A DNA stretch of 64,000 bases. Source: Porphyrobacter sp. AAP82. Its GTDB lineage: Bacteria; Pseudomonadota; Alphaproteobacteria; Sphingomonadales; Sphingomonadaceae. The position numbers and the translations under genes were made by a program. The stretch covers positions 105,009-169,008 of the forward strand of contig NZ_ANFX01000032.1 in assembly GCF_000331285.1 (NCBI RefSeq), in the 5' to 3' direction. Shown here piece after piece: positions 9,115 through 18,091 of the stretch (its first letter is position 1; every line of letters begins with the position of its first letter). The notes below the pieces were generated by a model. It searched no databases. It saw nothing but the letters and a program-made list of their open reading frames with translations, and had not been told where the DNA came from.

Positions 9115-10044
9115 ATGACCATCAGCTTCAAGGACAAGGTCGCCATCGTCACAGGGGCCGGCGGCGGGCTCGGCAAGGCCTATGCATTGGAACTCGCCCG
9201 TCGCGGCGCGAAGGTCGTCGTCAACGACCTCGGCGGCTCGCGTGATGGCACCGGCACCTCGGACGCTGCCGCACAGGTCGTCGCCGAGATCGAGGCGATG
9301 GGCGGCGAGGCGGTCGCCAACGGCGCGTCGGTCACCGAATACGACCAGATGGAAAAGATGATCGCCGACGCCAAGCAGAAGTGGGGCGGCGTCCACGTCC
9401 TCATCAACAACGCCGGCGTGCTGCGCGACAAGACCTTTGCGAAGATGGAGCCCGCCGACTTCGAATTCGTCGTCAAGGTGCACCTCACCGGCTCGGCCTT
9501 CGCCACCAAGGCCGCGTGGGAAACCATGCGCGAACAGGGCTATGGCCGCATCCTGATGACCGCGTCCTCGACCGGCCTGTTCGGCAATTTCGGTCAGGCC
9601 AACTACGGCGCGGCCAAGCTGGGTCTCGCGGGCCTCACCAAGACGCTGGCGCTGGAAGGCGCGAAGTATAACGTGCGCTGCAACACCCTGTCGCCGGTCG
9701 CGGGCACCCGCATGACCGAAGACCTCTTCCCCGAGGAAGCCTTCAAGCTCTTCGCGCCGGAAAACGTGGTCCCGGCCGCGCTGTTCCTCGTTTCCGAAGA
9801 CGCGCCGACCAACGCCATCGTCGGCGCGGGCGCGGGCGGCTATCACTCCTCGTGGACGGTGATGAACGATGCCGTGTGGCTGCCGGAGGAAGAGCGCACC
9901 CTCGAAGGCTTCGCCGCGCGGTGGGAGGAGATCAATTCCTTCACCAACCTCATCGCTCCCCAGTCGGGCAGCGAGCAATCGGGCAACATCCTGCGCGCGA
10001 TGCAGAAGGTGACCGGCACGGGGCCGACCAGCGCGCGCGGGTAA
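9115..10044 (+). CDS. SDR family hydroxyacyl-CoA dehydrogenase-like oxidoreductase
   Basis: A 309-residue classical-to-extended short-chain dehydrogenase. The NAD(P) loop is [12 protein letters not shown], followed by [20 protein letters not shown], and the active-site Ser-Tyr-Lys in [22 protein letters not shown]. The VNDLGG insertion and the tail after residue 250 resemble the dehydrogenase domain of peroxisomal multifunctional enzyme type 2, suggesting 3-hydroxyacyl-CoA oxidation. AGGAG lies eight bases before the ATG. It is a single gene with no beta-oxidation neighbours. Confidence 0.85.
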   Translation: MTISFKDKVAIVTGAGGGLGKAYALELARRGAKVVVNDLGGSRDGTGTSDAAAQVVAEIEAMGGEAVANGASVTEYDQMEKMIADAKQKWGGVHVLINNAGVLRDKTFAKMEPADFEFVVKVHLTGSAFATKAAWETMREQGYGRILMTASSTGLFGNFGQANYGAAKLGLAGLTKTLALEGAKYNVRCNTLSPVAGTRMTEDLFPEEAFKLFAPENVVPAALFLVSEDAPTNAIVGAGAGGYHSSWTVMNDAVWLPEEERTLEGFAARWEEINSFTNLIAPQSGSEQSGNILRAMQKVTGTGPTSARG

Positions 10045-10144
10045 TCCCCGCCCGGCTTGCCGAAAGTCTTGCAACAGCAACGCCCTCGTGCAGAAATGCG
10101 CGGGGGCGTTTGGCTATGTTGCCGGGCCCTGCCAAAAGGGGGCC

Positions 10145-10798
10145 ATGATGCAGGAGGAAGGTGTTGCGGCAGGCGTGGGTATCCTGCGCCAGCGCGAGAA
10201 GTTTGCGGCTGTCACGATCTATGCGACATTCGCGTTCGTCGGGCTCGGGGCGATCGGCGAGATGCTTGAGCTCGGCGGGGTGATCGATCTCGTCGATGCC
10301 CCGGACGCGCCGCTGGCGGTGGTCTATCAGGCGGTGATGCTGGCCAATCTTGCGGTGTTCATCGCATCGGTCATCGCGATTTCCATGTGGATCTACCGTG
10401 CCCATGCCAATCTGCACGAGGCGGGCCTTCCGGCGCTCAAGTTCTCCCCCGGCTGGGCGGTGGGCTGGTACTTCATCCCCATCGCCAACCTGTTCAAGCC
10501 GTTCCAGGCGATGCGCGAATTGTGGACCGACAGCCACCAGACTTCCGACAGCTTCAGCGCCGATCCGCCCGGCAACCTCGGCGCATGGTGGGGCCTCTGG
10601 ATCGTCGGCAATATCCTCGGCAATATCAGCACAAGGTTGAGCCTGCTGGGTGACGGCACCACCATCCAGCTCGCCATTGCGCTGGGCCTCGCCTCGAGCT
10701 TCTGTACGCTGTTCAGTGCGTGGCTGCTGCTCGGGATCATCCGCCAGATCACGGCCGCGCAGACCGACGGGCTGGAAGCGGCGCAGATTTTCGAGTGA
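10145..10798 (+). CDS. DUF4328 domain membrane protein
   Basis: A 217-residue protein with four to five hydrophobic segments. The DUF4328 hallmarks are present: MWIYRAHANLHEAG after the second membrane segment, FSPGWAVGWYFIPIANLFKPFQAM, and GAWWGLWIVGNILGNIS. The family is found in many bacteria and its function is unknown. The start is one of two adjacent ATG codons (10145, 10148) behind AAGGGGG. It is convergent with the DUF2794 gene, only 11 bases away. Confidence 0.8.
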   Translation: MMQEEGVAAGVGILRQREKFAAVTIYATFAFVGLGAIGEMLELGGVIDLVDAPDAPLAVVYQAVMLANLAVFIASVIAISMWIYRAHANLHEAGLPALKFSPGWAVGWYFIPIANLFKPFQAMRELWTDSHQTSDSFSADPPGNLGAWWGLWIVGNILGNISTRLSLLGDGTTIQLAIALGLASSFCTLFSAWLLLGIIRQITAAQTDGLEAAQIFE

Positions 10799-10809
10799 GC
10801 GCGCTCGCG

Positions 10810-11178
10810 CTAGTCGTCCACCGCCTTCAATAACCGCCGCTCCATCGGGGCGAGGACATTGGCAAGATCATGCCCGCGCTTCAGCACTTGGCCGTGTTCG
10901 CCGAACAGCGTCCACATCCCCTGCTTGCCGCGCAGCGCGGGGCGCTTTTCCAGCCGCGCCTGCGGGCGTTCGGCGGCGCGGCGGAAGGCGGCGAAGGTGG
11001 CGGCGTGGCGGGTGAAGTCCATCGCGTAGTCGCGCCATTCGCCCGCAGCGACCATCCGGCCATAGAGGTCGAGGATGCGCATCAGTTCGGGCCGCTCGAA
11101 GCCGACCTGATCGGCCGCCCGGCCTGGGAAGGGAACCACCTGTCCGGGGCTTCCCCCGGGCGCTTGTGGTGCGGCCAT
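10810..11178 (-). CDS. DUF2794 family protein
   Basis: A 122-residue soluble protein. From about residue 24 it matches the alphaproteobacterial DUF2794 family: VGFERPELMRILDLYGRMVAAGEWRDYAMDF, then AAFRRAAERPQARLEKRPALRGKQGMW. It is conserved in Rhizobiales and Sphingomonadales without a known function. Its start lies eight bases after the cysE stop, so it is probably the distal gene of the cysE transcript. Confidence 0.8.
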   Translation of the reverse strand: MAAPQAPGGSPGQVVPFPGRAADQVGFERPELMRILDLYGRMVAAGEWRDYAMDFTRHAATFAAFRRAAERPQARLEKRPALRGKQGMWTLFGEHGQVLKRGHDLANVLAPMERRLLKAVDD

Positions 11179-11186
11179 TCTCGCCC

Positions 11187-11927
11187 TCAGTCCTTGGTGC
11201 CGCTCTTGCGCAGCCGCGCCGGAACGGGTGCCGCAGCGGGTGCTTCACGCTCGGCCAGCATCGCCTTCAGCAGCGCCATTTCCTCGCGCATGGAGGCGAC
11301 CTCGGCCTCGAGCTTTTCGACACAGTCGCGGCGCGGCCTGCCCTGATCGTCGCACGGGGGATCATCGCAGGGCGTGCCGTAGGGGGTGAATTCGCGCAGC
11401 CATTCTTCCGCCGGCACCAGCGTCGAGCGGGCCTTGATCCCGACCATCGTCGCACCCGCAGGCACATCGTCCGTCACCACCGCATTGGCGCCCACGCGCG
11501 CGCGCTCGCCAACCACGATGGGGCCGATGATCTGCGCGCCCGAACCGATGATGACATTGTCCTTCAGCGTCGGGTGGCGCTTGCCGCCCTTGCCGTTGGC
11601 GGGGTTGGTCCCGCCCAGCGTCACGCACTGGTAGATCGTCACGTTGTCGCCGATCTCGGCGGTTTCGCCGATGACGGTGAAGCCGTGGTCGATGAAGAAA
11701 TTCTTCCCGATTTTCGCGCCCGGATGGATGTCGATCGCGGTCAGGAGCCGCGCGATGTGGTTCACGAAGCGCGCGAGGAAATACATCCGCGCCTCGAACA
11801 GCCAGTGCGCGATGCGGTGAAAGCCCAGCGCCCAGACACCGGGATAGAGCAGGATCTCCCAGCGCGAACGCGGCGCGGGGTCACGGGCACGGACAGAGTC
11901 CAGATAGCTGGCAAGACGGTCAAACAT
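11187..11927 (-). CDS. cysE: Serine O-acetyltransferase
   Basis: A 246-residue protein of the short (EpsC-type) serine acetyltransferases, making O-acetylserine for cysteine synthesis. The N-terminal helices include GFHRIAHWLF. The hexapeptide beta-helix begins at DIHPGAKIGKNFFIDHG, with the catalytic His in that region, and continues through VTLGGTNPANGKGGKRHPTL and VGANAVV. A C-terminal extension contains CDDPPCDD and a short coiled coil; it is longer than in E. coli CysE and is of unknown role. I start at ATG 11927, since the upstream open frame only overlaps hdaA. Confidence 0.92.
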   Translation of the reverse strand: MFDRLASYLDSVRARDPAPRSRWEILLYPGVWALGFHRIAHWLFEARMYFLARFVNHIARLLTAIDIHPGAKIGKNFFIDHGFTVIGETAEIGDNVTIYQCVTLGGTNPANGKGGKRHPTLKDNVIIGSGAQIIGPIVVGERARVGANAVVTDDVPAGATMVGIKARSTLVPAEEWLREFTPYGTPCDDPPCDDQGRPRRDCVEKLEAEVASMREEMALLKAMLAEREAPAAAPVPARLRKSGTKD

Positions 11928-11980
11928 CCCCACGCTTTTCCCACCATTACGCCGCCGATGCAATCGGGAGCGCGCGAACC

Positions 11981-12619
11981 CTAGAGCAGCCGCTGCTGTT
12001 CGGGCCCGTGCAGGGCCTCGAGCGCGGCGCGCCACACCGACATGGTGGCGGGCGTCTGGCGTTCAAGGGAGATGCGGTCGATTGTCGCGACCAGCGCCTC
12101 GATCGCGGCGAAGCTGCGTGTCGTGCGCGGCACCAGATAATCCGCCGCACCTTCGGGGAGGCTCAGCCCGCGCGCTTCGGCATGGGCGAGGATCAGCTCG
12201 CCCGCCATCGCATCATCAGGCGCGCCGATTTCCAGTGCAAGCGATCCGCCGACGCGCGAGGCAAGATCGGGGAGCCCGATCTGCCAGCCCAGCGGCCCTG
12301 CGGCGGCGACCAGCAGCAGCGCCCCGCCCTCTCTTGTGCCGCCCTGCTGGACCGCATTCCAGCGATGGAACAGCGCGGTCTCGTCGTGGGTGTGGGCATC
12401 GTCGATCACCTCGAGGCTCTCGCCATGCAAGGCCCCCGCCCAGCGCGCCAGCAGCGATTTGCCCGAACGCTCCGGTCCGGTGAGAACGGCGACATGGAAC
12501 GGCCAGCGCGCCGGGTTCTGCAAGGCCTCGATCACCTGCGCATTGGCATCGCCCAGCACGATCCGCTGCGCGGCGCCGCGGGCGGACAGCGGGAGGGCAA
12601 TCTGGGACGGCTCGCCCAT
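11981..12619 (-). CDS. hdaA: DnaA-related regulatory ATPase (HdaA/Hda)
   Basis: A 212-residue truncated DnaA homologue. The N-terminal QIALPL is the sliding-clamp-binding motif of Hda proteins. A P-loop TGPERSGKS and Walker-B-like VIDDAH follow, then an AAA+ lid region. The DNA-binding domain IV of DnaA is missing, as expected for Hda, which with the beta clamp stimulates ATP hydrolysis by DnaA after initiation. It follows the HMA-like gene by 16 bases on the same strand and is close to purM, a setting common in alphaproteobacteria. Confidence 0.88.
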   Translation of the reverse strand: MGEPSQIALPLSARGAAQRIVLGDANAQVIEALQNPARWPFHVAVLTGPERSGKSLLARWAGALHGESLEVIDDAHTHDETALFHRWNAVQQGGTREGGALLLVAAAGPLGWQIGLPDLASRVGGSLALEIGAPDDAMAGELILAHAEARGLSLPEGAADYLVPRTTRSFAAIEALVATIDRISLERQTPATMSVWRAALEALHGPEQQRLL

Positions 12620-12635
12620 CGCGGCGCTTTGGCCC

Positions 12636-13928
12636 CTAGCGGCTGATGGCGAGCGCGTTCGCCCCGCGCCGCACGTTGAACCCGCGCGCCTCGAGCGCGG
12701 CGGCGAGGTCTTCGAGCGATCCGGCAAAGCTCACACTCATCACCGAGGTGCCGCCGATTGCGGTGCTGGTAACGCCTACGCCGCGCACCCCGCCGGTGGA
12801 GCGCACCGCGCCCAGCGCCGCATCGAAGGCCCCGGCATCGGGGCTGGCGAACTGGACGGTGATGTTGCGCACCGCAGCCTCGCCGGGCTCGATGCCGGTG
12901 ACGGGCAGCGCCTCGATCCGCGGGCCGGCGGTGCCGGCGGCCGCAGCGGCCGCGGCCGAGCGCCGTGCCTGCGCGGCGCGGCCGATCTCGATGAGGCGCA
13001 GGATTGCCGGGTCAATCGCGCCGCCCGCGCCCAGCCGCAGCGAGGGATCGGGCCGCAGCTTGCCCGAGGCCAGCGCGCCCGTGAAAATCTGGTCCATCCG
13101 CTCGACCGCCTGGCCGAGCATCGCAGGCAGCGCCTCGGCACTGTCGGCCTTCAGCGTGAAGCTTTCGAGCGGGCGGCTGTAGGGGCCGTAGCGCGCGGTG
13201 AAGGTGCCGGTCACCGGCCCGCCGGGGAATTGATGATCGAGCCGGGCGAAGGCCATCAGCACGTCGGTCGCGCCGTACTGGTCGAGGGTCGAGCGCCACC
13301 AGGCGCGGCTGTGCCGGGCGGTCTGCCCGAAATTGACCAGCAGCGAATCGCCTCCCGCACCGCTCAGGCGCACGTAATCGATCCTGCTCGCGCCCGGGTT
13401 GAAGTCGGCCCAGGCGCGCTGCCAGGGGTTGCGCTGTTCGAAGGTGATGAAGGCCCCGCCGCTCTCCTGCACCGGGATCAGCAGCAGCGGTGCCGAGCGC
13501 GAAGCCTGCTGCGCCCCGCCGAGATAGCCGCTCGCCCGGCTGCGGTCGAAGACCACGCCCAGCGTCGCGATGTAGCGCCGTGGGCCAAGCCGCTCGCGCT
13601 CGATCACGATCGCCGAGACGAGGCCTTCGAGCTGGCTGTCGGAAAGCTTGGGGCCCTTCAACGTCTCCCACGCCTTCCTCTGCGCCTCGCGCCAGCCGTT
13701 GGTGCGCGCGTCCTCGGCGCTCTTGCCTTGCACGTCGATGCTGATGCCCTTGACCTCGATGTCGGAGCTTGCCGCGGTCGGCGCGATCCCGCGCTCGCCC
13801 GCGACCTGCGCGAACAGGGCAAAGCCGCCGCCGAGCAGGCCCAGCGTCAGCGCAATGCCCACCAGCCAGCGCCGCAGCGCTTGCGAAGGGGCCACGCTGG
13901 GGGCGGAAGGGAAAAGCGTCGCGCGCAT
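12636..13928 (-). CDS. Membrane-anchored protein with C-terminal HMA-like domain
   Basis: A 430-residue protein. One membrane anchor ([19 protein letters not shown]) is followed by a large periplasmic region containing [32 protein letters not shown], which resembles DUF2066-type domains. At the end is a ferredoxin-like module repeated about twice ([15 protein letters not shown]..., [22 protein letters not shown]). This looks like a heavy-metal-associated fold but lacks its CxxC metal ligands. The start is set at ATG 13928; a longer version would start 45 bases earlier. It is first in an operon with hdaA. The function is unknown. Confidence 0.65.
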   Translation of the reverse strand: MRATLFPSAPSVAPSQALRRWLVGIALTLGLLGGGFALFAQVAGERGIAPTAASSDIEVKGISIDVQGKSAEDARTNGWREAQRKAWETLKGPKLSDSQLEGLVSAIVIERERLGPRRYIATLGVVFDRSRASGYLGGAQQASRSAPLLLIPVQESGGAFITFEQRNPWQRAWADFNPGASRIDYVRLSGAGGDSLLVNFGQTARHSRAWWRSTLDQYGATDVLMAFARLDHQFPGGPVTGTFTARYGPYSRPLESFTLKADSAEALPAMLGQAVERMDQIFTGALASGKLRPDPSLRLGAGGAIDPAILRLIEIGRAAQARRSAAAAAAAGTAGPRIEALPVTGIEPGEAAVRNITVQFASPDAGAFDAALGAVRSTGGVRGVGVTSTAIGGTSVMSVSFAGSLEDLAAALEARGFNVRRGANALAISR

Positions 13929-13997
13929 GGGGAAAGCCTGTGCCCCTTTGCCCAAAGGCGGGTGGAATTCCAAGCGCGAAAGGCTATGGGCCTATGC

Positions 13998-15119
13998 ATG
14001 ACTTCGGGGACAAACGACGAGATCGCGCCGCAAGGCCCGGGCTATACCTATGCCGATGCGGGCGTATCGATCGCTGCGGGCAATGCGCTGGTCAAGGCCA
14101 TCGCCCCCTTGGCGAAGGCCACCGCACGCCCCGGCGCGACGAGCGAGCTGGGCGGCTTCGGCGGGTTCTTCGATCCGAGGGCAGCGGGCTATGCCGATCC
14201 GCTGCTGGTCGCGGCCAATGATGGCGTCGGCACCAAGCTGAAGCTCGCGATCGAGCATGACCGGCATGACACGGTCGGCATCGATCTGGTCGCGATGTGC
14301 GTCAACGATCTCATCGTGCAGGGCGCCGAACCGCTGTTCTTCCTCGACTACTTCGCCACCGGCAAGCTCGAGAACGGGGTTGCCGAGCGGGTGATCGCGG
14401 GGATCGCGGAAGGCTGCAAGATCGCCGGCTGCGCGCTGATCGGCGGCGAGACGGCGGAGATGCCGGGGATGTATGCGCCCGGCGACTACGACCTTGCCGG
14501 CTTCTGCGTCGGCGCGGTGGAGCGGGGGCAGCAGCTCACCGGCGACAAGGTTGCGCCCGGCGATGTGCTGCTGGGGCTGGCGTCCTCCGGCGTCCATTCC
14601 AACGGCTATTCGCTGGTGAGGAGGCTCGCGGCGGACAAGGGCTGGAAGCTGAACCGCCCCGCCCTGTTCGATCAGGAGCAATTGCTGATCGACGCGCTGA
14701 TCGCCCCCACGCGCATCTATGTCGCAAGCCTCCTGCCGCTGATCCGCGAAGGCCGCATCAATGCGCTGGCCCACATCACCGGGGGGGGCCTCCTCGAAAA
14801 CATCCCGCGCATCCTTCCGCAAGGCGCCCACGCCCATGTCGATGCCGATCTGTGGCCCCAGCCGCGGCTGATAGCCTTCCTTCAGGCGCAGGGGAATATC
14901 GAGCCGGAAGAAATGGCCCGCACCTTCAACTGCGGCCTCGGCATGGTGCTTAGCGTGGGCGCGGCGAACGTCGCCGAGGTCACCGCCAAGCTCGAAGCTG
15001 CGGGCGAGACCGTCGTCACGGTGGGCCGGATCGAGGGCGGCGAGAAGGGCTGCACCGTGCGCGGGTCAGTCGAAACGTGGTCGGCCAAGAGCGATTGGAG
15101 CGCGACGCATGTGGGCTAA
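13998..15119 (+). CDS. purM: Phosphoribosylformylglycinamidine cyclo-ligase (AIR synthetase)
   Basis: A 373-residue PurM. The family core is clear: [38 protein letters not shown] with the ATP-binding segment, [31 protein letters not shown] and [13 protein letters not shown]. It closes the imidazole ring in purine synthesis. The start may be ATG 13998 or ATG 13986; GAAAGG at 13977-13982 fits neither perfectly. It is divergent from the hdaA operon and is followed by purN, which performs an earlier step of the pathway, with a palindromic repeat between them. Confidence 0.95.
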   Translation: MTSGTNDEIAPQGPGYTYADAGVSIAAGNALVKAIAPLAKATARPGATSELGGFGGFFDPRAAGYADPLLVAANDGVGTKLKLAIEHDRHDTVGIDLVAMCVNDLIVQGAEPLFFLDYFATGKLENGVAERVIAGIAEGCKIAGCALIGGETAEMPGMYAPGDYDLAGFCVGAVERGQQLTGDKVAPGDVLLGLASSGVHSNGYSLVRRLAADKGWKLNRPALFDQEQLLIDALIAPTRIYVASLLPLIREGRINALAHITGGGLLENIPRILPQGAHAHVDADLWPQPRLIAFLQAQGNIEPEEMARTFNCGLGMVLSVGAANVAEVTAKLEAAGETVVTVGRIEGGEKGCTVRGSVETWSAKSDWSATHVG

Positions 15120-15130
15120 CGCCCGCAAGT

Positions 15131-15220
15131 CCCCCTCCCGCCTGCGGGAGGGGTTAGGGGTGGGCGCGTCACCGCCCTCGCCGCATTCCCACCCCCTGCC
15201 CCTCCCGCAAGCGGGAGGGG
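15131..15220. repeat. Composite palindromic repeat between purM and purN (copy b)
   Basis: Two near-identical palindromes, CCCCTCCCGC-CT-GCGGGAGGGG at 15132-15153 and CCCCTCCCGC-AA-GCGGGAGGGG at 15199-15220, flank a linker with GGGGTGGGCG and CCCACCCCC, themselves partly complementary. It is the same family as the copies at 442-597, 34568-34697 and 58279-58376. The right arm runs directly into the purN ribosome binding site. Confidence 0.88.
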
Positions 15221-15223
15221 AGA
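15213..15223 (+). promoter_or_regulatory. purN ribosome binding site embedded in the repeat arm
   Basis: The only purine-rich stretch before the GTG start at 15225 is GGGAGGGGAGA, eight bases of which belong to the 3' arm of the palindrome. If the hairpin forms in the mRNA, it would hide the site. Confidence 0.6.
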
Positions 15224-15224
15224 A

Positions 15225-16184
15225 GTGACAGCCAGAATCGCCGTCCTCATCTCCGGCGCGGGAACCAACATGGCCGCGCTCGTCTATGCCAGCCGTATGC
15301 CGGAGAGCCCCTACGCGGTGGTGCTGGTCGGCTCCAACAACCCCGAAGCCGCAGGCCTCGCGCTCGCGCAGGCCGAGGGGATCGCGACCTTCGCTCTGCC
15401 CCACAAGGGCCTGACCCGCGAGGCGCACGATGCCGCGATGGAAGCCGCCGTGCTGGAGGCGGGCGCGGACCACATCGTGCTCGCGGGCTACATGCGTATC
15501 CTGTCGGACGGGTTCGCGAGCCGCTGGGCGGGACGGATGCTCAACATCCACCCCTCGCTGCTGCCGCTCTACAAGGGCACCGGCACCCACGCCCGCGCCA
15601 TCGCGGCCGGCGACAGCCACGGCGGCGCGAGCGTGCATCTGGTGACGCCGGAACTGGACTCGGGCGAGGTGCTGGCGCAGATCGCGGTGCCGATCACGCC
15701 CGCCGACACCCCGGAGAGCCTCGCCGCGCGCGTCAAGCTTGCCGAGCACCAGCTCTACCCGCGCGCCGTCGCCGACTATGTCAGCCGCTGGCTCGATCCG
15801 GCGGCGCTGCTGGCTCGCCTCCGCGCGCTCGCCCTTGCCTTGCCCGATACCGACGAGCGCGAGAGCCACGGCAGCCCCGGCTTCCGCGTCGGGGGCGAGA
15901 AGACCGGCAAGTATTTCGCCTATTTCGCCGACCAGCACCACGGCACGCCGCACATCGCGCTGCTGGTGCGCACCGGATCGATGGACGAACTCCTCGCGCT
16001 GGTCGAGGATCAGCCCGAGGTCTATTTCAAACCCGCCTATTACGGCGCGAGCGGGTGGATCGGGATCATCCTCAACCGCCCGGGGGTGGACTGGGATGCG
16101 GTTGCCGCATGGCTGGAGCGCAGCTGGCGCGGCGCGGCGCCCAGGCGGCTCACGCGGCTGATGGACGTGGCGGAGGAATTCTGA
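15225..16184 (+). CDS. purN: PurN formyltransferase fused to an MmcQ/YjbR-like domain
   Basis: A 319-residue protein. Residues 1 to about 200 are glycinamide ribonucleotide formyltransferase: VLISGAGTNMAALV, GYMRILSDGFASRW, MLNIHPSLLPLYKGTGTHARAI with the catalytic Asn-His, and HLVTPELDSGEVLAQ with the Asp. Residues about 205-315 resemble MmcQ/YjbR proteins (LALPDTDERESHGSPGFRV, KYFAYF, EVYFKPAYYGASGWIGIILN, WLERSWRGAAP). PurN alone is usually about 190-215 residues, so this is a two-domain fusion. The GTG start follows the palindromic repeat. The stop overlaps the next start (TGATG). Confidence 0.9.
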   Translation: MTARIAVLISGAGTNMAALVYASRMPESPYAVVLVGSNNPEAAGLALAQAEGIATFALPHKGLTREAHDAAMEAAVLEAGADHIVLAGYMRILSDGFASRWAGRMLNIHPSLLPLYKGTGTHARAIAAGDSHGGASVHLVTPELDSGEVLAQIAVPITPADTPESLAARVKLAEHQLYPRAVADYVSRWLDPAALLARLRALALALPDTDERESHGSPGFRVGGEKTGKYFAYFADQHHGTPHIALLVRTGSMDELLALVEDQPEVYFKPAYYGASGWIGIILNRPGVDWDAVAAWLERSWRGAAPRRLTRLMDVAEEF

Positions 16185-17401
16185 TGCCCCCGCCGACCCG
16201 CGACCACCTGCTTGCCCGCGGGCCCCTTGCGACACGCGCCAACGCCTTTCTCGGCAAGGCATGGGAGCGCGGGTGGCTGCCGCCGCCCGAGCTGCACCCC
16301 GAGGCGCTGTGGGCGCTCGCCGCCAAGCCCTATGGCGCGCGCGCCGAGGCGGCGGAGCATGGCGGGCGCTCGGACGAGGACGTCGCCGATTTCCGCGAGC
16401 GGCTCGCCCGGCTGATCGCGAGCGTCGAGGACGAGGCTCACCTCAATCCTCTGGGCCGGGCGATGGCCTGGGGGCAATTGTCGCGCGTGGTGAAGAACCG
16501 GCTGGCATTCGGCGCGCTGTGGCGCGACCGGCCCGAACTGCTCGAAACCCCGCTCGGCCCGCCGATCATCGTCATCGGCCATATGCGCAGCGGCACCACC
16601 CGCATCCACACGCTGCTGGCCGCCGATCCGGCGCATTCGCACACCCGCTACTGCGACGCCTATCACCCCGTGCCCTTAGGATTGGGGGCGCGCCTCGGCA
16701 TGAACCGCGTCAAGGCGGCGATGGAGCTGGCGATGCTCGGGCTCCTCAATCCGTGGATGCAGTCGATCCACCCGATGGCCCCCGCGGCGGTGGAGGAGGA
16801 GTTGGCGTGGCTTTCGGCCGCGCTCCACCATTCGATCTACGAGAGCCAATGGCACATTCCGGCCTATTCGGCATGGAGCGAGGCGCGCGGGCCTGCGCCG
16901 ATCTACCGCGAGTTCCGCCGCATTCTCCAGACCGACGCCGCCCATCGCGGGATCGCCGACAAGCCGCGTGTGTTGAAGGTCCCCGCCTTTGCCGAGGATT
17001 TATCGACGCTCCTCGCCCTGTTCCCCGACGCGCGGCTGGTGCTGGCGACGCGCGAGCACGAGGCGGTGCTCAAGAGCGCGATCAGCCTCGCGGCCAACCA
17101 GATGGCGATGCAGTCCGACACGTGCTGCCTCGAGGCGATCGAAGCACGCTGGCGGCACAAGATCGCGCTGCGCGAGGCACGCATGGCCGCAGCGCTCGAA
17201 GGCTGGGAGGGCCCGGCCGCGCGCGCCTGCTTCGATGCGCTGAACCATGGCTGGGAGGCGGCGATCGCCGGCATCTACCGGGATCTCGGCCTCGCACTCA
17301 CCCCGCAAGCACGCGCCGCGATGCGCAAGGTCATGGCCGCGAGCGAGGATGGCCACCACCGCCAGCATGCCGAACAGCTCGCGCGCTTTGCCGGGGCCTG
17401 A
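16184..17401 (+). CDS. Sulfotransferase family protein
   Basis: A 405-residue protein. The PAPS-binding P-loop-like motif IVIGHMRSGTTRIHTLLAAD is near residue 130, and a second phosphosulfate-binding block is seen as LLALFPDARLVLATREHEAVLKS, the usual R-x-x-x-x-x-x-S pattern. It resembles the large bacterial family annotated as sulfotransferases whose acceptors are mostly unknown. The ATG shares its A with the TGA of purN, and GGAGG lies upstream inside purN, so the genes are coupled, although no functional link is evident. Confidence 0.82.
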   Translation: MPPPTRDHLLARGPLATRANAFLGKAWERGWLPPPELHPEALWALAAKPYGARAEAAEHGGRSDEDVADFRERLARLIASVEDEAHLNPLGRAMAWGQLSRVVKNRLAFGALWRDRPELLETPLGPPIIVIGHMRSGTTRIHTLLAADPAHSHTRYCDAYHPVPLGLGARLGMNRVKAAMELAMLGLLNPWMQSIHPMAPAAVEEELAWLSAALHHSIYESQWHIPAYSAWSEARGPAPIYREFRRILQTDAAHRGIADKPRVLKVPAFAEDLSTLLALFPDARLVLATREHEAVLKSAISLAANQMAMQSDTCCLEAIEARWRHKIALREARMAAALEGWEGPAARACFDALNHGWEAAIAGIYRDLGLALTPQARAAMRKVMAASEDGHHRQHAEQLARFAGA

Positions 17402-17405
17402 CGCA

Positions 17406-17437
17406 AAAAGGCCGCCCCTCGCGGGACGGCCCTTTGG
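17406..17437 (-). terminator. Terminator of ndk, possibly bidirectional
   Basis: GGCCG-CCC / GGG-A-CGGCC forms an eight-pair stem with a bulged A between the convergent sulfotransferase and ndk genes. Read on the minus strand it ends in TTTTT, fitting ndk termination. On the plus strand only TTT follows. Confidence 0.75.
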
Positions 17438-17457
17438 TTGCGGCGAAGTCCGAAGAC

Positions 17458-17880
17458 TTAGCCGACGATCTCTTCGGGCTTGAAGAAGAATGCGATCTCG
17501 ATCGCGGCGTTTTCTTCCGAGTCCGAACCATGGACGGTATTCTCGCCGATCGACAGCGCCAGTTCCTTGCGGATCGTGCCGGGTTCGGCGTTCTCGGGGT
17601 TGGTCGCACCCATGATGTCGCGGTTGCGGGTCACGGCGTCTTCGCCTTCGAGCACCTGCACGACCACCGGCTCGCTCATCATGAATTCGACCAGCTCGCC
17701 GAAGAAGGGGCGCTCCTTGTGGACGGCGTAGAAGCCTTCGGCCTGCTCGCGGGTCATGTGGATGCGCTTGCTCGCAACGACGCGCAGGCCGGCTTCTTCC
17801 AGCATCTTGGTGACCGCGCCGGTAAGGTTGCGGCGGGTGGCGTCGGGCTTGATGATCGAGAAGGTGCGGGTGACCGCCAT
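17458..17880 (-). CDS. ndk: Nucleoside diphosphate kinase
   Basis: A 140-residue protein, exactly the family length. [16 protein letters not shown] is at the N-terminus, [18 protein letters not shown] in the middle, and the active-site histidine sits in [12 protein letters not shown]. It passes phosphate from ATP to other nucleoside diphosphates through phosphohistidine. It is a single gene with its own terminator. Confidence 0.98.
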   Translation of the reverse strand: MAVTRTFSIIKPDATRRNLTGAVTKMLEEAGLRVVASKRIHMTREQAEGFYAVHKERPFFGELVEFMMSEPVVVQVLEGEDAVTRNRDIMGATNPENAEPGTIRKELALSIGENTVHGSDSEENAAIEIAFFFKPEEIVG

Positions 17881-18091
17881 GAGTATGCTCCTGTGAACTC
17901 TTTTCGTTGTGGGGGATCGTTGGCCGCGCCCTTAGAGCCTGTCGCGCTGGGGTGCAAGCATTGGCACGGAGCCGATCATGGCCCGGCGCAAGGAAAGAGG
18001 AAGGCGCCATGCCGAGGCATAGGGACCGGGTGTTTCCCGACCGCCCGGAGGCGTGCTATGGTGGGGAAGGGATTGCTTGAGGGGGGATAGC

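Noticed and set aside
12336..13985. Apparent 550-codon N-terminal extension of PurM
   Set aside because: It is antisense to hdaA and the HMA-like gene and has no homology to PurM; the true enzyme begins near 13998.
17881..18091. Very short frames upstream of the dioxygenase gene
   Set aside because: The best is only 14 codons, with no homologue or repeat copy to support it.
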